Below are positions 18,762 to 33,894 of a stretch of DNA of 64,000 nt, one piece after another. Both the position numbers and the translations under genes were made by a program. The stretch covers positions 24,691,501 through 24,755,500 of the forward strand of contig JAPQWV010000012.1 in NCBI GenBank assembly GCA_027422505.1. Reading direction: 5' to 3'. Each line of letters starts with the position of its first letter. Position 1 is the stretch's first letter. The notes under the pieces are model-generated. The model ran no database searches and was not told the DNA's origin. It worked only from the letters and a program-made list of their open reading frames with translations. This stretch comes from Craterostigma plantagineum (Eukaryota; Streptophyta; Magnoliopsida; Lamiales; Linderniaceae).

Positions 18762-21700
18762 TTTTGTTTGAGCCCAAAATTGTTATAATTACTTCGACAC
18801 CTGTTATCGGATCATTTTGGTATCCTGACGTAAATTTGACATATATCAGGGTTATATATGTCCTTTCGTGTCTAGTTTGCCCTGAATATTTCGAAAAGCA
18901 GGTCCTTAATCATAAAGCAAAGTCTAGAGGGGCCTGAACCCAAAGCCAAACTACTTAACGGGCCTGAAGTTGAATTAACCCATTATTTTTGGCTGAAACA
19001 AACCCGTGGGACCTACCCAGATTTGTGTGAATAAACACACTAAAACCTACGCACTATTCCATTTGAAAAGACGTCAACTAGAAAGCAGAAAGAAAATGTC
19101 AGAACTCCAACCCCTACTTGATCGTGAGAAAGACGACGATGAGCAAGAAATCCCTAAAATTTGTACAAAACACACTAATAGATATGCAAATGTAGTTTCA
19201 ACGATAAGTAGCCACGTGTCCCTTTATTTTTTAATTCCTTAATTTGTACAAAAATTTCCCACGGTGCGTTGCATACTGATTTTCTTTTTTATAATATATA
19301 TTCTATAAAGTAACCGACGTTCAAATAGTTTGACCACTTTCAATTATTTTCACAAGACAAAAAAAGACTTTATATACTATTTTAAGCTATTTGCAAATAG
19401 AGAATCGTTTACAGTTACTTATCACCATTGCATTGCTTCTACTTTTCTTCATGGTCACTGTACGGTCAGTTGCTGGGGCGGGCACGTAAAACCAAGCAAG
19501 TTAATGTAAGCTCTATTTGTTTATTGATGAATTCTAGTGTTAATGTTGAGCCTTCAGCATTGGCAATGTTGCGATAACATTCTAGTCAATATTTATTGGC
19601 CGAGAATGTTCCCTATCTCAGTTTTATTTCATGCCCAAAACTTATTTTATTGATGACGTGGCATTTTCTAGTTATGTGCAGGATATGGATAAGTGCTGGA
19701 ATGGAAAGAATGCGGATAAGGTAGAGCAAAAAATGGAAAGGAGCATTGATAAATGCATCAAATCATACATTTACAAGATGTTAATCTTGTAAATCTCGAA
19801 CAATGTGCATTTATGAACGAAATTAATCGGATTAGTAATGTGGTATTGGAAACTTGTTATGTCGTATCATTATTTGTAAACACGTTATTCGGTAGGTTCG
19901 TATTGTTATTTTATAGCAAACATGTAGTATTACGTGCGGACAATCTGACACTGGTGACGTTAACGAATCATCCTGTTAATATTCCTTAACAAATAACTTC
20001 GAGAATGTATCAAATACAGATTTACGACATGTAAAATGATATTTGTGGTTCAATTTTGAACTTTGAATACGTTTGTGATAAAATTCGTAACGTTATGTTT
20101 CATTAAAAGAGATACTAGTGTATGTTGTGAAGGAAGAGCTATATGTTTACATGATAATTTATCTCAACTTTCACATATTGATATCAACATTCGCAAAACG
20201 TGTCTTTTAAAGAAATTTTGTGATTTAGCTTCATCATATTATCTATTTCCATGAATGTCAATCTTAGATATCCGAACGAAATGAATTTATGAACGAAATT
20301 TAATTGAAATAGTAATGTGGTATTGATTAGCTATTCTGTGGTACTTGTAGCTACAAATTTGTTAATAACTTTGCATATATTGTTATTTTTTATCAGACAT
20401 GTGGTATTATTTGCTGGCAATATGGTACTATTAAGTTATTGTACTGTTAATATCTCTGCCAATCATGAACCTTCTAGAATGTTCTTAATGATGTGTTACC
20501 CACAATGCGTGAATTGTTTCCCAGAATGCGTGATTTGTTACTCAGAATAAATAAAGTGTTACCAACCAACATTTTGATTGACAAACGTTCAAATATCAGG
20601 TCTCATCAAAATTCTTCGTTATCACATTATCAACATTAATAATCTCATTCAATTAAAATGACTCGTGATCAAACTTAGTCGAATCTACCTTATTAGTTCA
20701 TTAAAGTCGAGATTCACCTGTTTTTCAACAAGTATTAATCACATTCGATTTAACCTTACTGTGTCATTTACGTCGGAGATTCGAGCGGTTTCAATTTTAT
20801 TTGGATGTCGAATTTTTTTAGGATCTATTCCTCTTTGTCTTTACTTGGGTATTACACGTGTTATTTACGGGTGAGGAGTCGGTATTATTTTCTCATTATA
20901 TGTTCGTTTTGCGGATATATTGGTTATAAATAGCAAGAAATATGGTATTATTGTTCCACGAGTTGTTATCGAGAAAGCATGAAGCGTAATTCAGTAACCA
21001 TTTTAATTAGCAAACGTTTACCGCTTAGATATCATCAAAATTCTTCGTTATTCTATGATTAACATCAATAATTGTCGTCGATAACTAAGACCCATGATGA
21101 ACTTGTGTCGAATTTACATTATTCCGGTCATTAAAGTCGAGATTTCACCGTATTAAACGAAATTCCGAATTATGTTTTGAGCATTCGTGGTTTACGAACT
21201 TCGAAAATTCTCTTTGATTATGAATACCCATGAAAAATTGAAGTCGATACAACTTTGTGCTGTTAGTAACGTCTAGATTGGGTCGGATTTGAAACGTGAA
21301 TTTTTCCTTTCAACCGCTTGAGTGTAAGGAATGTGTTTTTGCAGGAAGCGGTATTAGTTTTGAATGATGTGTTACTTCTGTGACATTATTTGTTATTTAC
21401 TAAACGAAACGTGATATTTTGTGCTATACGGGCAAAATTATTTCCTCACAATTAATGTCGCTAATATCCGAAACTTATCAACACTTATGATCAAATTAAC
21501 GATAATTTCAACTTATACTATCACAATTGTGGAGATATGTTCGGGTCTGAGCGTAAAATCTCGTTTCGATCGACGTTGCTTGTTTGGGAGAGGTGATGGC
21601 ATATACTTGTAAATTTTTGCAACAGTGAAGGGCGGATATGTCTTATTACAGGGTTTGGGTATTTTTCTCTGAACTTTTCAAAAAGTTGGTCCTTATTCCT

Positions 21701-21781
21701 TATAATTGACAAAGTTGTTACTAAATATATGCTTTATAGTACTCAATACAACACAATTTGTTATCCAAATGAATGAAAGTA
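18762..21781 (+). repeat. Satellite unit 2
   Basis: 3,020 bp; lacks both the 7-bp and 14-bp segments. Almost identical to unit 3, implying a recent monomer duplication. Confidence 0.95.
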
Positions 21782-24700
21782 TTTTGTTTGAGCCCAAAAT
21801 TGTTATAATTACTTCGACACCTGTTATCGGATCATTTTGGTATCCTGACGTAAATTTGACATATATCAGGGTTATATATGTCCTTTCGTGTCTAGTTTGC
21901 CCTGAATATTTCGAAAAGCAGGTCCTTAATCATAAAGCAAAGTCTAGAGGGGCCTGAACCCAAAGCCAAACTACTTAACGGGCCTGAAGTTGAATTAACC
22001 CATTATTTTTGGCTGAAACAAACCCGTGGGACCTACCCAGATTTGTGTGAATAAACACACTAAAACCTACGCACTATTCCATTTGAAAAGACGTCAACTA
22101 GAAAGCAGAAAGAAAATGTCAGAACTCCAACCCCTACTTGATCGTGAGAAAGACGACGATGAGCAAGAAATCCCTAAAATTTGTACAAAACACACTAATA
22201 GATATGCAAATGTAGTTTCAACGATAAGTAGCCACGTGTCCCTTTATTTTTTAATTCCTTAATTTGTACAAAAATTTCCCACGGTGCGTTGCATACTGAT
22301 TTTCTTTTTTATAATATATATTCTATAAAGTAACCGACGTTCAAATAGTTTGACCACTTTCAATTATTTTCACAAGACAAAAAAAGACTTTATATACTAT
22401 TTTAAGCTATTTGCAAATAGAGAATCGTTTACAGTTACTTATCACCATTGCATTGCTTCTACTTTTCTTCATGGTCACTGTACGGTCAGTTGCTGGGGCG
22501 GGCACGTAAAACCAAGCAAGTTAATGTAAGCTCTATTTGTTTATTGATGAATTCTAGTGTTAATGTTGAGCCTTCAACATTGGCAATGTTGCGATAACAT
22601 TCTAGTCAATATTTATTGGCCGAGAATGTTCCCTATCTCAGTTTTATTTCATGCCCAAAACTTATTTTATTGATGACGTGGCATTTTCTAGTTATGTGCA
22701 GGATATGGATAAGTGCTGGAATGGAAAGAATGTGGATAAGGTAGAGCAAAAATTGGAAAGGAGCATTGATAAATGCATCAAATCATACATTTACAAGATG
22801 TTAATCTTGTAAATCTCGAACAATGTGCATTTATGAACGAAATTAATCGGATTAGTAATGTGGTATTGGAAACTTGTTATGTCGTATCATTATTTGTAAA
22901 CACGTTATTCGGTAGGTTCGTATTATTATTTTATAGCAAACATGTAGTATTACGTGCGGACAATCTGACACTGGTGACGTTAACGAATCATCCTGTTAAT
23001 ATTCCTTAACAAATAACTTCGAGAATGTATCAAATACAGATTTACGACATGTAAAATGATATTTGTGGTTCAATTTTGAACTTTGAATACGTTTGTGATA
23101 AAATTCGTAACGTTATGTTTCATTAAAAGAGATACTAGTGTATGTTGTGAAGGAAGAGCTATATGTTTACATGATAATTTATCTCAACTTTCACATATTG
23201 ATATCAACATTCGCAAAACGTGTCTTTTAAAGAAATTTTGTGATTTAGCTTCATCATATTATCTATTTCCATGAATGTCAATCTTAGATATCCGAACGAA
23301 ATGAATTTATGAACGAAATTTAATTGAAATAGTAATGTGGTATTGATTAGCTATTCTGTGGTACTTGTAGCTACAAATTTGTTAATAACTTTGCGTATAT
23401 TGTTATTTTTTATCAGACATGTGGTATTATTTGCTGGCAATATGGTACTATTAAGTTATTGTACTGTTAATATCTCTGCCAATCATGAACCTTCTAGAAT
23501 GTTCTTAATGATGTGTTACCCACAATGCGTGAATTGTTTCCCAGAATGCGTGATTTGTTACTCAGAATAAATAAAGTGTTACCAACCAACATTTTGATTG
23601 ACAAACGTTCAAATATCAGGTCTCATCAAAATTCTTCGTTATCACATTATCAACATTAATAATCTCATTCAATTAAAATGACTCGTGATCAAACTTAGTC
23701 GAATCTACCTTATTAGTTCATTAAAGTCGAGATTCACCTGTTTTTCAACAAGTATTAATCACATTCGATTTAACCTTACTGTGTCATTTACGTCGGAGAT
23801 TCGAGCGGTTTCAATTTTATTTGGATGTCGAATTTTTTTAGGATCTATTCCTCTTTGTCTTTACTTGGGTATTACACGTGTTATTTACGGGTGAGGAGTC
23901 GGTATTATTTTCTCATTATATGTTCGTTTTGCGGATATATTGGTTATAAATAGCAAGAAATATGGTATTATTGTTCCACGAGTTGTTATCGAGAAAGCAT
24001 GAAGCGTAATTCAGTAACCATTTTAATTAGCAAACGTTTACCGCTTAGATATCATCAAAATTCTTCGTTATTCTATGATTAACATCAATAATTGTCGTCG
24101 ATAACTAAGACCCATGATGAACTTGTGTCGAATTTACATTATTCCGGTCATTAAAGTCGAGATTTCACCGTATTAAACGAAATTCCGAATTATGTTTTGA
24201 GCATTCGTGGTTTACGAACTTCGAAAATTCTCTTTGATTATGAATACCCATGAAAAATTGAAGTGGATACAACTTTGTGCTGTTAGTAACGTCTAGATTG
24301 GGTCGGATTTGAAACGTGAATTTTTCCTTTCAACCGCTTGAGTGTAAGGAATGTGTTTTTGCAGGAAGCGGTATTAGTTTTGAATGATGTGTTACTTCTG
24401 TGACATTATTTGTTATTTACTAAACGAAACGTGATATTTTGTGCTATACGGGCAAAATTATTTCCTCACAATTAATGTCGCTAATATCCGAAACTTATCA
24501 ACACTTATGATCAAATTAACGATAATTTCAACTTATACTATCACAATTGTGGAGATATGTTCGGGTCTGAGCGTAAAATCTCGTTTCGATCGACGTTGCT
24601 TGTTTGGGAGAGGTGATGGCATATACTTGTAAATTTTTGCAACAGTGAAGGGCGGATATGTCTTATTACAGGGTTTGGGTATTTTTCTCTGAACTTTTCA

Positions 24701-24801
24701 AAAAGTTGGTCCTTATTCCTTATAATTGACAAAGTTGTTACTAAATATATGCTTTATAGTACTCAATACAACACAATTTGTTATCCAAATGAATGAAAGT
24801 A
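21782..24801 (+). repeat. Satellite unit 3
   Basis: 3,020 bp; same indel state as unit 2, with only scattered substitutions against it. Confidence 0.95.
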
Positions 24802-27800
24802 TTTTGTTTGAGCCCAAAACTGTTATAATTACTTCGACACCTGTTATCGGATCATTTTGGTATCCTGACGTAAATTTGACATATATCAGGGTTATATATG
24901 TCCTTTCGTGTCTAGTTTGCCCTGAATATTTCGAAAAGCAGGTCCTTAATCATAAAGCAAAGTCTAGAGGGGCCTGAACCCAAAGCCAAACTACTTAACG
25001 GGCCTGAAGTTGAATTAACCCATTATTTTTGGCTGAAACAAACCCGTGGGACCTACCCAGATTTGTGTGAATAAACACACTAAAACCTACGCACTATTCC
25101 ATTTGAAAAGACGTCAACTAGAAAGCAGAAAGAAAATGTCAGAACTCCAACCCCTACTTGATCGTGAGAAAGACGACGATGAGCAAGAAATCCCTAAAAT
25201 TTGTACAAAACACACTAATAGATATGCAAATGTAGTTTCAACGATAAGTAGCCACGTGTCCCTTTATTTTTTAATTCCTTAATTTGTACAAAAATTTCCC
25301 ACGGTGCGTTGCATACTGATTTTCTTTTTTATAATGTATATTCTATAAAGTAACCGACGTTCGAATAGTTTGACCACTTTCAATTATTTTCACAAGACAA
25401 AAAAAGACTTTATATACTATTTTAAGCTATTTGCTAATAGAGAATCGCTTACAGTTACTTATCACCATTGCATTGCTTCTACTTTTCTTCATGGTCACTG
25501 TACGGTCAGTTGCTGGGGCGGGCACATAAAACCAAGCAAGTTAATGTAAGCTCTATTTGTTTATAGATGAATTCTAGTGTTAATGTTGAGCCTTCAGCAT
25601 TGGCAATGTTGCGATAACATTCTAGTCAATATTTATTGGCCGAGAATGTTCCCTATGTCAGTTTTATTTCATGCCCAAAACTTATTTTATTGATGACGTG
25701 GCATTTTCTAGTTATGTGCAGGATATGGATAAGTGCTGGAGTGGATCAAACTGTGTGGAAAGAATGTGGATAAGGTAGAGCGAAAATTGGAAAGGAGCAT
25801 TGATAAATGCATCAAATCATACATTTACAAGATGTTAATATTGTAAATCTCGAACAATGTGCATTTATGAACGAAATTAATCTGATTAGTAATGTGGTAT
25901 TGGAAACTTGTTATGTCGTATCACTATTTGTAAACACGTTATTCGGTAGGTTCGTATTGTTATTTTATAGCAAACATGTAGTATTACGTGCGGACAATCT
26001 GACACTGGTGACGTTAACGAATCATCCTGTTAATATTCCTTAACAAATAACTTCGAGAATGTATCAAATACAGATTTACGACATGTAAAATGATATTTGT
26101 GGTTCAATTTTGAACTTTGAATACGTTTGTGATAAAATTCGTAACGTTATGTTTCATTAAAAGAGATACTAGTGTATGTTGTGAAGGAAGAGCTATATGT
26201 TTACATGATAATTTATCTCAACTTTCACATATTGATATCAACATTCGCAAAACGTGTCTTTTAAAGAAATTTTGTGATTTAGCTTCATCATATTATCTAT
26301 TTCCATGAATGTCAATCTTAGATATCCGAACGAAATGAATTTATGAACGAAATTTAATTGAAATAGTAATGTGGTATTGATTAGCTATTCTGTGGTACTT
26401 GTAGCTACAAATTTGTTAATAACTTTGCGTATATTGTTATTTTTTATCAGACATGTGGTATTATTTGCTGGCAATATGGTACTATTAAGTTATTGTACTG
26501 TTAATATCTCTGCCAATCATGAACCTTCTAGAATGTTCTTAATGATGTGTTACCCACAATGCGTGAATTGTTTCCCAGAATGCGTGATTTGTTACTCAGA
26601 ATAAATAAAGTGTTACCTACCAACATTTTGATTGACAAACGTTCAAATATCAGGTCTCATCAAAATTCTTCGTTATCACATTATCAACATTAATAATCTC
26701 ATTCAATTAAAATGACTCGTGATCAAACTTAGTCGAATCTACCTTATTAGTTCATTAAAGTCGAGATTCACCTGTTTTTCAACAAGTATTAATCACATTC
26801 GATTTAACCTTACTGTGTCATTTACGTCGGAGATTCGAGCGGTTTCAATTTTATTTGGATGTCGAATTTTTTTAGGATCTATTCCTCTTTGTCTTTACTT
26901 GGGTATTACACGTGTTATTTACGGGTGAGGAGTCGGTATTATTTTCTCATTATATGTTCGTTTTGCGGATATATTGGTTATAAATAGCAAGAAATATGGT
27001 ATTATTGTTCCACGAGTTGTTATCGAGAAAGCATGAAGCGTAATTCAGTAACCATTTTAATTAGCAAACGTTTACCGCTTATATATCATCAAAATTCTTC
27101 GTTATTCTATGATTAACATCAATAATTGTCGTCGATAACTAAGACCCATGATGAACTTGTGTCGAATTTACATTATTCCGGTCATTAAAGTCGAGATTTC
27201 ACCGTATTAAACGAAATTCCGAATTATGTTTTGAGCATTCGTGGTTTACGAACTTCGAAAATTCTCTTGATTATGAATACCCATGAAAAATTGAAGTCGA
27301 TACAACTTTGTGCTGTTAGTAACGTCTAGATTGTGTCGGATTTGAAACGTGAATTTTTCCTTTCAACCGCTTGAGTGTAAGGAATGTGTTTTTGTAGGAA
27401 GCGGTATTAGTTTTGAATGATGTGTTACTTCTGTGACATTATTTGTTATTTACTAAACGCAACGTGATATTTTGTGCTATACGGGCAAAATTATTTCCTC
27501 ACAATTAATGTCGCTAATATCCGAAACTTATCAACACTTATGATCAAATTAACGATAATTTCAACTTATATTATCACAATTGTGGAGATATGTTCGGGTC
27601 TGAGCGTAAAGTCTCGTTTCGATCGACGTTGCTTGTTTGGGAGAGGTGATGGCATATACTTGTAAATTTTTGCAACAGTGAAGGGCGAATATGTCTTATT
27701 ACAGGGTTTGGGTATTTTTCTCTGAACTTTTCAAAAAGTTGGTCCTTATTCCTTATAATTGACAAAGTTGTTACTAAATATATGCTTTATAGTACTCAAT

Positions 27801-27834
27801 ACAACACAATTTGTTATCCAAATGAATGAAAGTA
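24802..27834 (+). repeat. Satellite unit 4 (dimer, first half)
   Basis: 3,033 bp; lacks the 7-bp segment and carries the 14-bp segment around 25740-25756. It shares private variants with unit 6 (ATAATGTATATTC, AATCTGATTAG, GAATCGCTTA). Confidence 0.95.
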
Positions 27835-30800
27835 TTTTGTTTGAGCCCAAAATTGTTATAATTACTTCGACACCTGTTATCGGATCATTTTGGTATCCTG
27901 ACGTAAATTTGACATATATCAGGGTTATATATGTCCTTTCGTGTCATTTAAGTAGTTTGCCCTGAATATTTCGAAAAGCAGGTCCTTAATCATAAAGCAA
28001 AGTCTAGAGGGGCCTGAACCCAAAGCCAAACTACTTAACGGGCCTGAAGTTGAATTAACCCATTATTTTTGGCTGAAACAAACCCGTGGGACCTACCCAG
28101 ATTTGTGTGAATAAACACACTAAAACCTACGCACTATTCCATTTGAAAAGACGTCAACTAGAAAGCAGAAAGAAAATGTCAGAACTCCAACCCCTACTTG
28201 ATCGTGAGAAAGACGACGATGAGCAAGAAATCCCTAAAATTTGTACAAAACACACTAATAGATATGCAAGTGTAGTTTCAACGATAAGTAGCCAGGTGTC
28301 CCTGTATTTTTTAATTCCTTAATTTGTACAAAAATTTCCCACGGTGCGTTGCATACTGATTTTCTTTTTTATAATATATATTCTATAAAGTAACCGACGT
28401 TCAAATAGTTTGACCACTTTCAATTATTTTCACAAGACAAAAAAAGACTTTATATACTATTTTAAGCTATTTGCTAATAGAGAATCGTTTACAGTTACTT
28501 ATCACCATTGCATTGCTTCTACTTTTCTCCATGGTCACTGTACGGTCAGTTGCTGGGGCGGGCACATAAAACCAAGCAAGTTAATGTAAGCTCTATTTGT
28601 TTATAGATGAATTCTAGTGTTAATGTTGAGCCTTCAGCATTGGCAATGTTGCGATAACATTCTAGTCAATATTTATTGGCCGAGAATGTTCCCTATGTCA
28701 GTTTTATTTCATGCCCAAAACTTATTTTATTGATGACGTGGCATTTTCTAGTTATGTGCAGGATATGGATAAGTGATGGAATGGAAATAATGTGGATAAG
28801 TTAGAGCAAAAATTGGAAAGGAGCATTGATAAATGCATCAAATCATACATTTACAAGATGTTAATCTTGTAAATCTCGAACAATGTGCATTTATGAACGA
28901 AATTAATCGGATTAGTAATGTGGTATTGGAAACTTGTTATGTCGTATCATTATTTGTAAACACGTTATTCGGTAGGTTCGTATTGTTATTTTATAGCAAA
29001 CATGTAGTATTACGTGCGGACAATCTGACACTGGTGACGTTAACGAATCATCCTGTTAATATTCCTTAACAAATAACTTCGAGAATGTTTCAAATACAGA
29101 TTTACAACATGTAAAATGATATTTGTGGTTCAATTTTGAACTTTGAATACGTTTGTGATAAAATTCGTAACGTTATGTTTCATTAAAAGAGATACTAGTG
29201 TATGTTGTGAAGGAAGAGCTATATGTTTACATGATAATTTATCTCAACTTTCACATATTGATATCAACATTCGCAAAACGTGTCTTTTAAAGAAATTTTG
29301 TGATTTAGCTTCATCATATTATCTATTTCCATGAATGTCAATATTAGATATCCGAACGAAATGAATTTATGAACGAAATTTAATTGAAATAGTAATGTGG
29401 TATTGATTAGCTATTCTGTGGTACTTGTATCTACAAATTTGTTATAAACTTTGCGTATGTTGTTATTTTTTATCAGACATGTAGTATTATTTGCAGGCAA
29501 TATGGTAATATTAAGTTATTGTACTGTTAATATCTCTGCCAATCATGAACCTTCTAGAATGTTCTTAATGATGTGTTACCCACAATGCGTGAATTGTTTC
29601 CCAGAATGCGTGATTTGTTACTCAGAATAAATAAAGTGTTACCAACCAACATTTTGATTGACAAACGTTCAAATATCAGGTCTCATCAAAATTCTTCGTT
29701 ATCACATTATCAACATTAATAATCTCATTCAATTAAAATGACTCGTGATCAAACTTAGTCGAATCTACCTTATTAGTTCATTAAAGTCGAGATTCACCTG
29801 TTTTTCAACAAGTATTAATCACATTCGATTTAACCTTACTGTGTCATTTACGTCGGAGATTCGAGCGGTTTCAATTTTATTTGGATGTCGAATTTTTTTA
29901 GGATCTATTCCTCTTTGTCTTTACTTGGGTATTACACGTGTTATTTACGGGTGAGGAGTCGGTATTATTTTCTCATTATATGTTCGTTTTGCGGATATAT
30001 TGGTTATAAATAGCAAGAAATATGGTATTATTGTTCCACGAGTTGTTATCGAGAAAGCATGAAGCGTAATTCAGTAACCATTTTAATTAGCAAACGTTTA
30101 CCGCTTAGATATCATCAAAATTCTTCGTTATTCTATGATTAACATCAATAATTGTCGTCGATAACTAAGACCCATGATGAACTTGTGTCGAATTTACATT
30201 ATTCCGGTCATTAAAGTCGAGATTTCACCGTATTAAACGAAATTCCGAATTATGTTTTGAGCATTCGTGGTTTACGAACTTCGAAAATTCTCTTTGATTA
30301 TGAATACCCATGAAAAATTGAAGTCGATACAACTTTGTGCTGTTAGTAACGTCTAGATTGGGTCGGATTTGAAACGTGAATTTTTCCTTTCAACCGCTTG
30401 AGTGTAAGGAATGTGTTTTTGCAGGAAGCGGTATTAGTTTTGAATGATGTGTTACTTCTGTGACATTATTTGTTATTTACTAAACGAAACGTGATATTTT
30501 GTGCTATACGGGCAAAATTATTTCCTCACAATTAATGTCGCTAATATCCGAAACTTATCAACACTTATGATCAAATTAACGATAATTTCAACTTATACTA
30601 TCACAATTGTGGAGATATGTTCGGGTCTGAGCGTAAAATCTCGTTTCGATCGACGTTGCTTGTTTGGGAGAGGTGATGGCATATACTTGTAAATTTTTGC
30701 AACAGTGAAGGGCGGATATGTCTTATTACAGGGTTTGGGTATTTTTCTCTGAACTTTTCAAAAAGTTGGTCCTTATTCCTTATAATTGACAAAGTTGTTA

Positions 30801-30861
30801 CTAAATATATGCTTTATAGTACTCAATACAACACAATTTGTTATCCAAATGAATGAAAGTA
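27835..30861 (+). repeat. Satellite unit 5 (dimer, second half)
   Basis: 3,027 bp; has the 7-bp segment, lacks the 14-bp one. Private variants shared with unit 7: GCCAGGTGTCCCTGTAT and GTGATGGAATGGAAATAAT. Confidence 0.95.
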
Positions 30862-33800
30862 TTTTGTTTCAGCCCAAAACTGTTATAATTACTGCGACAC
30901 CTGTTATCGGATCATTTTGGTATCCTGACGTAAATTTGACATATATCAGGGTTATATATGTCCTTTCGTGTCTAGTTTGCCCTGAATATTTCGAAAAGCA
31001 GGTCCTTAATCATAAAGCAAAGTCTAGAGGGGCCTGAACCCAAAGCCAAACTACTTAACGGGCCTGAAGTTGAATTAACCCATTATTTTTGGCTGAAACA
31101 AACCCGTGGGACCTACCCAGATTTGTGTGAATAAACACACTAAAACCTACGCACTATTCCATTTGAAAAGACGTCAACTAGAAAGCAGAAAGAAAATGTC
31201 AGAACTCCAACCCCTACTTGATCGTGAGAAAGACGACGATGAGCAAGAAATCCCTAAAATTTGTACAAAACACACTAATAGATATGCAAATGTAGTTTCA
31301 ACGATAAGTAGCCACGTGTCCCTTTATTTTTTAATTCCTTAATTTGTACAAAAATTTCCCACGGTGCGTTGCATACTGATTTTCTTTTTTATAATGTATA
31401 TTCTATAAAGTAACCGACGTTCGAATAGTTTGACCACTTTCAATTATTTTCACAAGACAAAAAAAGACTTTATATACTATTTTAAGCTATTTGCTAATAG
31501 AGAATCGCTTACAGTTACTTATCACCATTGCATTGCTTCTACTTTTCTTCATGGTCACTGTACGGTCAGTTGCTGGGGCGGGCACATAAAACCAAGCAAG
31601 TTAATGTAAGCTCTATTTGTTTATAGATGAATTCTAGTGTTAATGTTGAGCCTTCAGCATTGGCAATGTTGCGATAACATTCTAGTCAATATTTATTGGC
31701 CGAGAATGTTCCCTATGTCAGTTTTATTTCATGCCCAAAACTTATTTTATTGATGACGTGGCATTTTCTAGTTATGTGCAGGATATGGATAAGTGCTGGA
31801 GTGGATCAAACTGTGTGGAAAGAATGTGGATAAGGTAGAGCGAAAATTGGAAAGGAGCATTGATAAATGCATCAAATCATACATTTACAAGATGTTAATC
31901 TTGTAAATCTCGAACAATGTGCATTTATGAACGAAATTAATCTGATTAGTAATGTGGTATTGGAAACTTGTTATGTCGTATCACTATTTGTAAACACGTT
32001 ATTCGGTAGGTTCGTATTGTTATTTTATAGCAAACATGTAGTATTACGTGCGGACAATCTGACACTGGTGACGTTAACGAATCATCCTGTTAATATTCCT
32101 TAACAAATAACTTCGAGAATGTATCAAATACAGATTTACGACATGTAAAATGATATTTGTGGTTCAATTTTGAACTTTGAATACGTTTGTGATAAAATTC
32201 GTAACGTTATGTTTCATTAAAAGAGATACTAGTGTATGTTGTGAAGGAAGAGCTATATGTTTACATGATAATTTATCTCAACTTTCACATATTGATATCA
32301 ACATTCGCAAAACGTGTCTTTTAAAGAAATTTTGTGATTTAGCTTCATCATATTATCTATTTCCATGAATGTCAATCTTAGATATCCGAACGAAATGAAT
32401 TTATGAACGAAATTTAATTGAAATAGTAATGTGGTATTGATTAGCTATTCTGTGGTACTTGTAGCTACAAATTTGTTAATAACTTTGCGTATATTGTTAT
32501 TTTTTATCAGACATGTGGTATTATTTGCTGGCAATATGGTACTATTAAGTTATTGTACTGTTAATATCTCTGCCAATCATGAACCTTCTAGAATGTTCTT
32601 AATGATGTGTTACCCACAATGCGTGAATTGTTTCCCAGAATGCGTGATTTGTTACTCAGAATAAATAAAGTGTTACCAACCAACATTTTGATTGACAAAC
32701 GTTCAAATATCAGGTCTCATCAAAATTCTTCGTTATCACATTATCAACATTAATAATCTCATTCAATTAAAATGACTCGTGATCAAACTTAGTCGAATCT
32801 ACCTTATTAGTTCATTAAAGTCGAGATTCACCTGTTTTTCAACAAGTATTAATCACATTCGATTTAACCTTACTGTGTCATTTACGTCGGAGATTCGAGC
32901 GGTTTCAATTTTATTTGGATGTCGAATTTTTTTAGGATCTATTCCTCTTTGTCTTTACTTGGGTATTACACGTGTTATTTACGGGTGAGGAGTCGGTATT
33001 ATTTTCTCATTATATGTTCGTTTTGCGGATATATTGGTTATAAATAGCAAGAAATATGGTATTATTGTTCCACGAGTTGTTATCGAGAAAGCATGAAGCG
33101 TAATTCAGTAACCATTTTAATTAGCAAACGTTTACCGCTTATATATCATCAAAATTCTTCGTTATTCTATGATTAACATCAATAATTGTCGTCGATAACT
33201 AAGACCCATGATGAACTTGTGTCGAATTTACATTATTCCGGTCATTAAAGTCGAGATTTCACCGTATTAAACGAAATTCCGAATTATGTTTTGAGCATTC
33301 GTGGTTTACGAACTTCGAAAATTCTCTTGATTATGAATACCCATGAAAAATTGAAGTCGATACAACTTTGTGCTGTTAGTAACGTCTAGATTGGGTCGGA
33401 TTTGAAACGTGAATTTTTCCTTTCAACCGCTTGAGTGTAAGGAATGTGTTTTTGTAGGAAGCGGTATTAGTTTTGAATGATGTGTTACTTCTGTGACATT
33501 ATTTGTTATTTACTAAACGCAACGTGATATTTTGTGCTATACGGGCAAAATTATTTCCTCACAATTAATGTCGCTAATATCCGAAACTTATCAACACTTA
33601 TGATCAAATTAACGATAATTTCAACTTATATTATCACAATTGTGGAGATATGTTCGGGTCTGAGCGTAAAGTCTCGTTTCGATCGACGTTGCTTGTTTGG
33701 GAGAGGTGATGGCATATACTTGTAAATTTTTGCAACAGTGAAGGGCGAATATGTCTTATTACAGGGTTTGGGTATTTTTCTCTGAACTTTTCAAAAAGTT

Positions 33801-33894
33801 GGTCCTTATTCCTTATAATTGACAAAGTTGTTACTAAATATAAGCTTTATAGTACTCAATACAACACAATTTGTTATCCAAATGAATGAAAGTA
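30862..33894 (+). repeat. Satellite unit 6 (dimer, first half)
   Basis: 3,033 bp; near-copy of unit 4 displaced by about 6,060 bp. Confidence 0.95.
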